61,543 nt of DNA from Collinsella tanakaei YIT 12063. Lineage in GTDB: Bacteria; Actinomycetota; Coriobacteriia; Coriobacteriales; Coriobacteriaceae. Below, piece by piece: positions 40,380 through 47,174 of the stretch. The notes beneath the pieces are model-generated. The model was given only the letters and a program-made list of their open reading frames with translations, ran no database searches and was not told the origin of the DNA. The stretch lies in the NCBI RefSeq assembly GCF_000225705.1, contig NZ_JH126469.1:296358-357900 (forward strand). Reading direction: 5' to 3'. Position numbers and translations under genes: made by a program. Each line of letters starts with the position of its first letter. Within the stretch, counting starts at the first letter, position 1.

Positions 40380-41338
40380 CGCGCGTCGCCCCTCTCGTCC
40401 CTGATGATCTTGGCCACGAGCGGGTAGGGGTTGGCGCCCTTTGACGGGTCGAACTTGTCGAGCCCGCGCCTGATCATGCGGGCGCACTCCTCGACGCGCT
40501 CGAGCGAGCAGTCGCAGCCCTTGGGGCAGAGCTTGGCCACCTGCCTGGCGAACCCGTCTATGGGCTGCCCGCCGGTCTTGTGGGCGTGGGTCGAGACGAG
40601 CGCGTCCCATGGGGTGTCGTAGGCCTCGCCGGCGTCGTCCATGTAGCCCCCGTGGGGGTCCGCGACCGTGCTCATGCATGCGAGCGGGTACGCGGTCGCG
40701 GCGAGGGACCTGAGAGAGGGGAGATCTGAATCAGATGATGAGCGGCGCGCGGAGCGCGCCGAGGCTTCTCTTATCTTCTCTTTACTTATCTTCTCTTCTC
40801 TTATCTTCTCTTCTGAAGGCTCGGCGTTTTTCGGAGCGTTCTTCTCCCTCTTCGGCGCTTCTCGGCGCTTCTCGGAACTTCTCGGCGATTCTCGGCGGTT
40901 CTCGGCGTTTTTCGGGGCGCTCTGAGAAGGGGCCGCGCGCAGCTCTATGAGCACGTACGGCGCGTCCTCGTCCGAGACCGACGCCTTGCCGGTCTTCTTG
41001 GCCTTGAAGTAGCGGCGCTGGATGCCGCGGCTGGTGAGCGCCGAGAGCTGCCTGTAGGCTCCCTCGTCGAAGATCTCGCACGAGATGCAGGACTCGATGA
41101 AAGAGTCCAGCTCCTCGCCGGTCATGCCCAGGTCGCGCGCCATCTTGCGGCGTTCGAACCTCCCGTAGACCAGGTAGAAGCCCTCGTGGTATATGCGCTG
41201 CATGAGCGCGAGCAGGCGCCCGTAGGACGCCCAGCGGGCGCACTCGTCGTCACCGCCAAGCTCCTCCATGAGCGCGAACACCTTCGGATCGTCGGCCATG
41301 TCGATGTCGACCGGCACGAAGTCGAGCGAACTTGCCAT
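40376..41338 (-). CDS. Phage replication initiator, Lin1244/DUF4373-like
   Basis: 320 residues. The N-terminal winged-helix part (VPVDIDMADDPKVFALMEEL, RIYHEGFYLVYGRFERRKMA, FDEGAYRQLSALTSRGIQRR) matches DUF4373-type replication proteins. A charged linker of low complexity follows, and the C-terminal 100 residues (PLVAKIIRDERGDAR end) are helical. No helicase motif is present, so the host helicase is probably recruited. Its linker DNA holds nine exactly phased 10-bp units and an AT-rich pyrimidine tract, likely the origin itself. SD AAGGAAGG precedes the ATG at 41338. Confidence 0.75.
   Translation of the reverse strand: MASSLDFVPVDIDMADDPKVFALMEELGGDDECARWASYGRLLALMQRIYHEGFYLVYGRFERRKMARDLGMTGEELDSFIESCISCEIFDEGAYRQLSALTSRGIQRRYFKAKKTGKASVSDEDAPYVLIELRAAPSQSAPKNAENRRESPRSSEKRREAPKREKNAPKNAEPSEEKIREEKISKEKIREASARSARRSSSDSDLPSLRSLAATAYPLACMSTVADPHGGYMDDAGEAYDTPWDALVSTHAHKTGGQPIDGFARQVAKLCPKGCDCSLERVEECARMIRRGLDKFDPSKGANPYPLVAKIIRDERGDAR
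40770..40920 (-). other. Candidate phage replication origin inside the initiator gene
   Basis: tcgg cores stand at 40821, 40831, 40852, 40862, 40872, 40882, 40892, 40902 and 40912: all 10 bp apart except one skipped position. Next to them lie three copies of cttatcttctct at 40770, 40785 and 40800 (15-bp period), an AT-rich pyrimidine tract suitable for unwinding. This is the lambda-ori layout. Confidence 0.6.
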
Positions 41339-41340
41339 CT

Positions 41341-42516
41341 CTAACCTTCCTTCCTTGCGGCGTGCGCCTCCGCGAATCCCGAGGCGGCCGCGCTGTCTCG
41401 GCCCGGCATGACGGAGGCGTACAGCCTGAGGGTCGTGGCCACGTCCCTGTGGCGCAGCCTCTCCTGGATGGTCCTCATGTCGTAGCCGTTCATAAGCAGC
41501 CACGTGGCGTGCGTGTGCCTGAGCGTGTGCATGGTGGTCCCCGCCGGCATGCCGAGGTCGCGCGCCATCTCGCTGAAGTAGCGGGAGAGCGTCGACGGCC
41601 TCATGACGCCGCCGTTCGGCCTGTCCGTGACCAGGCACGAGTACTGGTCCGGCTTGGCCATCCACCTGTCCTGCCAGGCGATGTGCTCGGCGATGGCCCT
41701 CTCTACGTCCGGCGCCGCCGACACCGCGCCCACGCTCTCCCGTTTCGGCGACGGCTGGCGCCTCAGCACCGGCTTCTCGGAGACCGTCGCCTCGACGTAG
41801 ACGTCGTGCACGGCGCGGCGCCAGCTGCGGCGCTGCAGGGCGCAGACCTCTCCGCACCTCAGCGCCTGGTTGAGGGCGATGAAGCCGGCGAACGCCGTCG
41901 TGCGCCTCTTGATGGACTCGCGGTCCGTGCCCCCGATCGCCATGTCGTCGGCGAGCGCGGCGACCAGCTTGTCCTGGTCCCAGTCGTCCAGCGCGAACGG
42001 CCTCAGCCTGTCGGGCGCCGGGGCGGGCACGTTGAGCATCGGGTTGACGCCCAGCTGCCTCTGCCAGACCCTGTAGGCGCCGGAGAGGAGCGCGTGCGCC
42101 TTGCGCAGCGTGTTGCGCCCTATGGGCTTCCTCCCCGGTCCCTCGGACAGCAGGATCCTGTAGGCCGCCGTGACCTCGTAGGGCTTCAGCTCGTCATAGG
42201 GGATGTCGCCTATGGTCGGGGCGATGTGGTTGCGCACCACCCCGTCGTAGGTCGACACGGTCGCCTGCGAGAAGCCCCTCTGGGGGTCGTGCACGTAAGA
42301 CGAGAGCATCGAGGACAGGCGCTTGGACGATGACGAGGACGATGCCGGCGCGTACCCGGCGATCCACTCGTCCGCGAGCGCCTGCGCCCGCTTCTCGTCA
42401 AGGTCCGCCGGCCAGCTCTTGTAGGGCCTGATCGGCTTGCCCGTGAGCCTGTCGGTGCCAAGGTACGGCCTGGCCTCCCAGACGTTCCCCGCTCCTCGCG
42501 TCACCTTGAACTCCAT
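41341..42516 (-). CDS. Tyrosine recombinase in the early operon
   Basis: 391 residues. The core-binding domain (SQATVSTYDGVVRNHIAPTI) is followed by the catalytic domain with Arg in ALNQALRCGEVCALQRR, HTLRHTHATWLL, and LRHRDVATTLRLYASV supplying His/Arg and Tyr. An N-terminal AP2/arm-like region (NVWEARPYLGTDRLTGKPIR) is present. It is not at an att site but between the ParB-like gene and the initiator. The integrase at 47175 is the better candidate for integration at tRNA-Val, so this one may resolve multimers or be a second integrase. Confidence 0.88.
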   Translation of the reverse strand: MEFKVTRGAGNVWEARPYLGTDRLTGKPIRPYKSWPADLDEKRAQALADEWIAGYAPASSSSSSKRLSSMLSSYVHDPQRGFSQATVSTYDGVVRNHIAPTIGDIPYDELKPYEVTAAYRILLSEGPGRKPIGRNTLRKAHALLSGAYRVWQRQLGVNPMLNVPAPAPDRLRPFALDDWDQDKLVAALADDMAIGGTDRESIKRRTTAFAGFIALNQALRCGEVCALQRRSWRRAVHDVYVEATVSEKPVLRRQPSPKRESVGAVSAAPDVERAIAEHIAWQDRWMAKPDQYSCLVTDRPNGGVMRPSTLSRYFSEMARDLGMPAGTTMHTLRHTHATWLLMNGYDMRTIQERLRHRDVATTLRLYASVMPGRDSAAASGFAEAHAARKEG

Positions 42517-42519
42517 GGC

Positions 42520-43755
42520 CTACTTCTCGCCCGCGTCGCATACGTCCATGCAGCGGCCCTTGAGCCATTCGTCGTCTTCCGTCATCGGCGCGTTGAAGCC
42601 CGAGGCGACGATGACGTTCACCGCGTCGTCCCACTCTCTCGCGCGCTCGGCGCGCTCCTTCGGCGAGAGCCATGACATGCCCATGAAGCCGCGCTCGACC
42701 TTGCTTATGAGCGCGAGCAGCGCGGTCACCCTCTCGTAGATCCCTACTCCCAGTTGGAGGATCCATTCGAAGTCGGCGTCCTCGCCGCCCGGCAGGTAGG
42801 GGACCGAGCGCCTATCGAGGGCCGCGTCATCGAGCTCCGGGCACGGGGTTATGTCTCCGGTCGCCGCCCATGCGACCATCCTGCCCGCGAGGTCCTTGCA
42901 TGCCGAGTCGCCCCTGCGCCTGTCGATCTGCTCCTGGGAGAGCTCCTCCTTCTTGATGGCCTTGATCCCCTCCGGGACGTAGAACCGGACCTCGCCGTCC
43001 TCGTCGGCCACCGCGAAGCATCCCTCTCCGTATCCCTCGGTGATGTTCCGGAGTTCGTCGGGGGCCATCCAGCTGTAGAGCGTCCCGCCGGACTCGAGGC
43101 CGATCGGGGCCTCGTCCACCATCTGGACCCCGATACCGGCGAGGTACTCCGCGACCTCCTCCATGCGCTTCTCGCGCTTTATGCGCGACTTGATGCTCGT
43201 GACCTCCGAGTACCAGAGGTTTCCGGATGCGAGGACGCTGTCGCGGTCCTCGTCCCTCTCGAACTGCATGGCGGCGACCATCTGGTCGAGCGTGACCTGG
43301 GCGCCCTCCGGGACGCGCCGCGCGAGTTTCTTCGCCACCTTTACCTGCTCCCTGGTGGCGCGGCTCGCGCGGGAGACGGTCTGCTCATCGACTCCCAGGA
43401 TGAGCATCTGCTGCACGCCCGCGGCGCGCTCCTCGTCGCTGAGGCGCAGCTTGTCGTCCGTCGCGAGCATCGCCACCATCTCGTTGGCGGCATCCATGTC
43501 GCATGCGACCAGGACGGGCACCATGACCTCGGCCTCGTGCCCCCTGTACATCTTCGACAGGGCACGGTAGCGCCTCTCGCCGTCGATGATCCTGTAGACG
43601 TTTCCGTCCCTCACCACCACGGGAGGGTTGACGGGTTCGCCGCCGGTGGCCCTGATGGCCTCTGCCAGCTCGTCTATCCCCTCGAAGTTCTTCCTCGGAT
43701 TGGTGCCGCTCGGCCTTATGTCTGCCAGGGCGACTGATTCCTTGACGAAGTCCAT
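42520..43755 (-). CDS. ParB/Srx-domain phage protein
   Basis: 411 residues. ALADIRPSGTNPRKNFEGID and GNVYRIIDGERRYRALSKMY are the ParB nucleotide-binding box (GERRxRA). A HTH-like middle (VDEQTVSRASRATREQVKVA) follows, and a long C-terminal region rich in acidic residues. Phage ParB-like proteins are CTP- or DNA-handling enzymes used in partition, regulation or nicking; the particular role is open. The ATG at 43755 has AAAGGA upstream. It ends three bases before the recombinase start. Confidence 0.82.
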   Translation of the reverse strand: MDFVKESVALADIRPSGTNPRKNFEGIDELAEAIRATGGEPVNPPVVVRDGNVYRIIDGERRYRALSKMYRGHEAEVMVPVLVACDMDAANEMVAMLATDDKLRLSDEERAAGVQQMLILGVDEQTVSRASRATREQVKVAKKLARRVPEGAQVTLDQMVAAMQFERDEDRDSVLASGNLWYSEVTSIKSRIKREKRMEEVAEYLAGIGVQMVDEAPIGLESGGTLYSWMAPDELRNITEGYGEGCFAVADEDGEVRFYVPEGIKAIKKEELSQEQIDRRRGDSACKDLAGRMVAWAATGDITPCPELDDAALDRRSVPYLPGGEDADFEWILQLGVGIYERVTALLALISKVERGFMGMSWLSPKERAERAREWDDAVNVIVASGFNAPMTEDDEWLKGRCMDVCDAGEK

Positions 43756-43759
43756 TCCT

Positions 43760-44011
43760 TTATTCCTTTCGTCGCGGGTCGTTCGTCTCTTTCTCCCAGG
43801 CCCATCCCTGCCGCCCGGTCCGCCAGATCTCGTCGGCGGCCATCTGGGCCTGCTCCCTCGTCGCGCCCTCCGCCAAGTCGAGCGAGACGAGGACCCGCGC
43901 TCCGTGCGCGGGCAGGTAGGGGTCTCCCGGTAGCGGTACCGGCATGCGCCAGACGCCGCGCTTGTCGCGCTCGACGAGAGGCGCGCCCCGTCCTGCCGAG
44001 AGGCTCCCCAT
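43760..44011 (-). CDS. Small phage protein, unknown
   Basis: 83 residues, PVPLPGDPYLPAHGARVLVS then GATREQAQMAADEIWRTGRQ. Preceded by a leader GACCCGCAACGATGAAGGAG shared with the integrase leader. No recognised domain. Confidence 0.5.
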   Translation of the reverse strand: MGSLSAGRGAPLVERDKRGVWRMPVPLPGDPYLPAHGARVLVSLDLAEGATREQAQMAADEIWRTGRQGWAWEKETNDPRRKE

Positions 44012-44217
44012 ATCCCTCCTTCATCGTTGCGGGTCGACGCTGCCGTCCACGTGACCGCCGGATCGCCTTTCCCGGGATTCGCCGTGGAGAGGAGTTCTCC
44101 GAGTTCCTGCTTCGGGTCACTGTCACGGCCCGACCATCGCCGAGTCGATTTATGATCGTCCCCGGTACCCCGGCGGCCACGTGGGCGGCAGCTTCGGGAG
44201 GCGCGTTGAAAGCGGTC

Positions 44218-44276
44218 TCCCGTGCGGGAGCGTCTGGCGGAAGGCTTTAGCTCCAGACGCCCCCGCACGGGGGAAC
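44218..44276 (-). repeat. Long inverted repeat in the early leader
   Basis: Arms of about 18-19 bases (cccgtgcgggagcgtctgg against ccagacgcccccgcacggg, one bulge or mismatch) around roughly 13 bases. It sits within the 44012-44316 gap, which shows no convincing gene. No T-run follows, so it is a stable RNA hairpin or protein-binding palindrome rather than a terminator. Confidence 0.7.
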
Positions 44277-44316
44277 GATGGGCCGGACCGCATCTGGCCT
44301 AGCCCGCCCCTCGTGC

Positions 44317-44667
44317 CTACGATGCGCGAGCGATCGCCGCGCACGCGCATCCGGCGAGAAGGCCCGCGACCAGGACGGCGAAGAACGCCGCGGCGACGTC
44401 CGGGCGGGCGCCGGCGCCGAGCCTCGGGAGCGGAACCGCGGGGTCGTCCCCCGAGGCCGGCAGGCACTCGTCCGGGCCGTAGTAGTCATCGCAAGCGAAC
44501 CAGTCGTCGGAGCCGGCACCAAGCGCGTAGAGCACGGTGCAGCCCTCCGGGTCCTTATCGCTCCAGAAACGCCCCTTGGCGCGCTCGAACGATCCGTCGA
44601 TGAGCGTCTCGACCATGTGCGCGACGACGTGGTCGGCCTTGCGCGTGTAATGGAACTCGTATCTCAT
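44317..44667 (-). CDS. Small phage membrane protein
   Basis: 116 residues from the ATG at 44667 (AAGGACGG upstream). Hydrophilic front half (MRYEFHYTRKADHVVAHMVE, GRFWSDKDPEGCTVLYALGA) and a C-terminal membrane segment (AAAFFAVLVAGLLAGCACAA). Unknown. Confidence 0.5.
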   Translation of the reverse strand: MRYEFHYTRKADHVVAHMVETLIDGSFERAKGRFWSDKDPEGCTVLYALGAGSDDWFACDDYYGPDECLPASGDDPAVPLPRLGAGARPDVAAAFFAVLVAGLLAGCACAAIARAS

Positions 44668-44675
44668 GTCCGTCC

Positions 44676-44762
44676 TTAATCCATGAAGTCGATGAAGCAG
44701 ATGAGCGCGAGCATGATTGTCACCACGATCGCGATTAGGAGCAGCGGTAGCGGAGGCATCAT
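44676..44762 (-). CDS. 28-residue single-pass membrane peptide
   Basis: MMPPLPLLLIAIVVTIMLAL then ICFIDFMD. AAGGGGG lies just before the ATG pair. It overlaps the excisionase-like gene by four bases. Such mini-membrane proteins are common in phage early regions. Confidence 0.4.
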   Translation of the reverse strand: MMPPLPLLLIAIVVTIMLALICFIDFMD

Positions 44763-44992
44763 GCCCCCTTCTGCATGAGCACGGCGGCGACCGGCATCCT
44801 GAGCACTTCGCTCTCGATGAGCCTGTCGAGGTCCCGCGCCGAGACGAGCATCCCGCGCGCCGTCCCAAGTCGCGGATGCGCGGCGATCTCGCCGCACGCT
44901 ATGGCGGACCTTATGCGCTCTTCGCTGCAGCGCGAATAAACTGCCGCCTCCCTGGGAGTGAGCCAGGGGCTTCCGTAACGGTCTTCTCTCAT
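44759..44992 (-). CDS. Excisionase-like HTH protein
   Basis: 77 residues. SPWLTPREAAVYSRCSEERI and RSAIACGEIAAHPRLG fit the MerR/HTH_17 excisionase pattern (sequence-specific bending proteins). It may act with the integrase in excision, or as an early regulator. Located in the early operon behind the Cro-like gene. Confidence 0.7.
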   Translation of the reverse strand: MREDRYGSPWLTPREAAVYSRCSEERIRSAIACGEIAAHPRLGTARGMLVSARDLDRLIESEVLRMPVAAVLMQKGA

Positions 44993-45002
44993 CTCGGACC
45001 TC

Positions 45003-45203
45003 CTAGAACGGCCAGGGGAACGACTCGATGAATCCCGGCAGGGCCATGACGCCCAGGAAGCCTATGCCGCCGATGAATTGCAGCACGAGCTCACGCTGGG
45101 AATCAGTGAGCACATGGGCGGTTCTCACGTGAATTGTCTCGGTGAGCGTTCCTTCATATGAATAGACCTTTGCTTTGCGGGCTTTTATAGTTGGCTGCGC
45201 CAT
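45003..45203 (-). CDS. Small phage protein with hydrophobic segment
   Basis: 66 residues from the ATG at 45203, MAQPTIKARKAKVYSYEGTL then LVLQFIGGIGFLGVMALPGF. A start at 45221 directly after the upstream gene is also possible. Unknown role. Confidence 0.45.
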   Translation of the reverse strand: MAQPTIKARKAKVYSYEGTLTETIHVRTAHVLTDSQRELVLQFIGGIGFLGVMALPGFIESFPWPF

Positions 45204-45222
45204 CGATCTTTCAGCTCCCATC

Positions 45223-45447
45223 TCACTGCTCGCTTATTTTTCGCCCGCCGAGATCGTCGAGGGTTACGCCGAATAAATCGGCCAGAGCCCATGCGTTTTC
45301 GAATGACATCCCGGAAACGGCGTTCTCGTAGTTGCTGATGGTTATCTGGTCAACACCAATTGCATCAGCGACTGACTGTTGGGACATCCGGCGCTTCGCT
45401 CGAAATGCGCGAAGGTTTCCAGCAAGCTCCTCCTTATCGAATGGCAT
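45223..45447 (-). CDS. Cro/CI-type XRE repressor of the early operon
   Basis: 74 residues, XRE HTH: FRAKRRMSQQSVADAIGVDQ then ITISNYENAVSGMSFENAWA. The end WALADLFGVTLDDLGGR is closely matched in the divergent repressor, so the two are paralogues. First gene on the lytic side, likely Cro-like. Confidence 0.8.
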   Translation of the reverse strand: MPFDKEELAGNLRAFRAKRRMSQQSVADAIGVDQITISNYENAVSGMSFENAWALADLFGVTLDDLGGRKISEQ

Positions 45448-45665
45448 AGGGCTCCTTCCTGGTTGGCTGACTGCTGAATCACTTATCTATATGTGTCAAT
45501 AAGTGATTCAAAATCCTATGCTTACGCATAGGATTTAAGGGTCTCTTCCCTAAACAATTATTGATAATAGGGGCACAGCCCATAAATAGCAATGGGATTT
45601 CCCTAATTTATTGACTTTTTTGGGTATAGCCCCTAATTTCTTTAATAAAGAGTAAGGAGGTTTTA
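45448..45665. promoter_or_regulatory. Lysis-lysogeny switch region with operator palindromes
   Basis: Between the divergent XRE genes. A palindrome with 11-bp arms GAATCACTTAT/ATAAGTGATTC around 12 bases (about 45475-45508) and AATCCTATGC/GCATAGGATT (about 45512-45535) lie on the Cro side. CCCTAA/TTAGGG-type half-sites recur five times toward the CI side. TTGACT, 18 bases, TAATTT is a candidate CI promoter. Confidence 0.7.
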
Positions 45666-46085
45666 ATGAAAGGTCGCTCCTCAGATCTTCGCAAGTGCAT
45701 AGGAGCTCACTTGCAGAAGTCGCGCAAAGCGGCTGGTTTTAAATCAGCCAATGCTTTCGCGGATTACGTTGGGATAAATAGAAATACGTACACCGATTAC
45801 GAGCAGGGACGGGGAAGCCTGTCTTACGAACGTGCTTGGCAGTTTGCAGACGTCTTGGGGGTGACGCTCGATGCCCTAGGTGGCAGAATTTCGCCCGGCG
45901 AAGAGTCGGGCGGAGGTTCGACGGATCCTTACGAGCATGAGTTGATCGAGTGCTATAGGGAGAGCACCTCGGAGGGCAGGGTCGTGATCCTCGGCAACGC
46001 TCGCGGGCAGCGCGAGCTGGCTTTAAAGACAGCCGAGGGTCCTGCATCTGAACCCGAGGGGCTGAGGGCCGTCGGGATGCCGTAG
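45666..46085 (+). CDS. CI-like XRE repressor
   Basis: 139 residues. HTH LRKCIGAHLQKSRKAAGFKS, NAFADYVGINRNTYTDYEQG; then SYERAWQFADVLGVTLDALG as in the Cro-like neighbour. The C-terminal 60 residues (YEHELIECYRESTSEGRVVI) are short, without the LexA-type peptidase domain, so induction would need an unusual route such as an antirepressor. AAGGAGG precedes the ATG. Confidence 0.78.
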   Translation: MKGRSSDLRKCIGAHLQKSRKAAGFKSANAFADYVGINRNTYTDYEQGRGSLSYERAWQFADVLGVTLDALGGRISPGEESGGGSTDPYEHELIECYRESTSEGRVVILGNARGQRELALKTAEGPASEPEGLRAVGMP

Positions 46086-46093
46086 GCATAAGA

Positions 46094-46157
46094 GCCCCGC
46101 GCCGAGGGTCTTGGCGGACCGGTGCGGGGCGTACCGACCCACAACGATGGAGGAGAG
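46094..46157 (+). repeat. Duplicated hairpin leader, copy 1
   Basis: Hairpin gccccgcgccg/cggtgcggggc followed by CGACCCACAACGATGGAGGA. About 90 per cent identical to 47102-47160. Here the ATG opens only a 14-codon frame. Between this and hicA (215 bases) no gene is visible. Confidence 0.8.
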
Positions 46158-46235
46158 CGATATCCGGTGCCGGCGATCGATTTATATCTAGGAAGTTCCG
46201 GAGCGCTCGAAGACAAATAAAACGGCTTATATATA

Positions 46236-46280
46236 AATACTTTACAATTACTGGACTATAAAATAGCAATACTTTATAAT
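46236..46280 (+). promoter_or_regulatory. hicAB operator/promoter repeats
   Basis: AATACTTTAYAAT occurs at 46236-46248 and 46268-46280, 32 bp apart (three helical turns), in a TA-rich tract just before hicA. Suitable as operator half-sites for HicB. Confidence 0.45.
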
Positions 46281-46300
46281 ATAAAGAGAAAGGAGGCGCG

Positions 46301-46489
46301 ATGCCCACTGAACAGGAGGTAAAGCAGGTGCTCAAGCGCCTGCGCAAGGAGGGGTGGGAGCTTGAGAGCGGCAAGGGGAGCCACGTCGTCGCCCGAAAAT
46401 GCGGGAGGATGGTTACGGTTCCCACCGCCAAGAAGGAGATTCCGCTCGGCACGTACAGAAACATCGCGAAAGGGGCGGGCTGGCTGTAG
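46301..46489 (+). CDS. hicA: HicA mRNA interferase toxin
   Basis: 62 residues, typical HicA size. VKQVLKRLRKEGWELESGKG then SHVVARKCGRMVTVP: the dsRBD-like fold with the catalytic His in GSH. The end IPLGTYRNIAKGAGWL is conserved. It cleaves mRNA until neutralised by HicB. SD AAGGAGG. Toxin precedes antitoxin, the usual order. Confidence 0.92.
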   Translation: MPTEQEVKQVLKRLRKEGWELESGKGSHVVARKCGRMVTVPTAKKEIPLGTYRNIAKGAGWL

Positions 46490-46519
46490 CCCGTCCCCGA
46501 AAGGGGCATCGCGAGAGAT

Positions 46520-46972
46520 ATGGAGAAGTTCATTTACCAGATCGTCCTCACGCCCGAGGATGGCGGTGGGTACAGCGTGGAGGTGCCCGACCTGCCGGGC
46601 TGCTTCACCTACGGCGACACGGTGGAGGACGCGGCGTCGATGGCCGCGGACGCGGCCAAGACGTATGTGGCGTCCCTCATGGCCAATGGCGAGGACGTTC
46701 CCTCGCCGACCGTGCGCGAGGTCGACGGGACGGCCCTCATGGTGTTCTTCGAGGTCGACTCGTCCTACATCGTGAGCGGCGAGGTCGTGTCCGCCGCGGA
46801 GGCCGCGCGCATGCTCGGCGTGAGCGCCGGCCGCGTGACGCATATGATCGATTCCGGAGTGCTCCAGGGCTACCGCCGGGGGCGCAGGACCTACGTGACG
46901 GTCGAATCGGTGGAGGAACGTATCGCCAGCAACCCGGGGGCGGGACGGCCGAAGGCCGCGGCGTTGGCGTAG
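46520..46972 (+). CDS. hicB: HicB antitoxin with C-terminal HTH
   Basis: 150 residues. The N-terminal HicB domain reads YQIVLTPEDGGGYSVEVPDL then PGCFTYGDTVEDA. A second domain, SAAEAARMLGVSAGRVTHMI then GVLQGYRRGRRTYV, is an excisionase/MerR-type HTH instead of the more common ribbon-helix-helix. It binds HicA and represses the operon. Starts 30 bases after the hicA stop. Confidence 0.9.
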   Translation: MEKFIYQIVLTPEDGGGYSVEVPDLPGCFTYGDTVEDAASMAADAAKTYVASLMANGEDVPSPTVREVDGTALMVFFEVDSSYIVSGEVVSAAEAARMLGVSAGRVTHMIDSGVLQGYRRGRRTYVTVESVEERIASNPGAGRPKAAALA

Positions 46973-46981
46973 GAGGGGAAG

Positions 46982-47020
46982 AAAAAAACAGGCGGGCGCC
47001 TTCCGGACGGCGCCCGCCTG
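46982..47020 (-). terminator. Backward-facing terminator after hicB
   Basis: Perfect 12-bp stem (46989-47000/47009-47020) with the T-run only on the minus strand (46982-46988). It would stop transcription running toward hicB in antisense. Confidence 0.65.
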
Positions 47021-47101
47021 CGACCTCTCGATCTATCCCGAAGGGAAGAGCCCGGGGGTTCGTGTCGAAGGAGGGGGACCTTTAGACGATTATATGGAAA
47101 G

Positions 47102-47160
47102 CCCCGCACCGAGAGTCTTGGCGGACCGGTGCGGGGCGTGCCGACCCACAACGATGAAGG
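47102..47160 (+). repeat. Duplicated hairpin leader, copy 2 (before integrase)
   Basis: gccccgcaccg/cggtgcggggc perfect 11-bp stem, then CGACCCACAACGATGAAGGA and the integrase start. A relative of 46094-46157; a third partial relative (no hairpin) precedes the gene at 43760. Confidence 0.8.
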
Positions 47161-47174
47161 AGGGCCATTAGATT

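Noticed and set aside
44150..44467. Small Arg/Pro-rich ORFs in the early leader
   Set aside because: They run through the long palindrome, lack ribosome sites and overlap a better gene (44317-44667).
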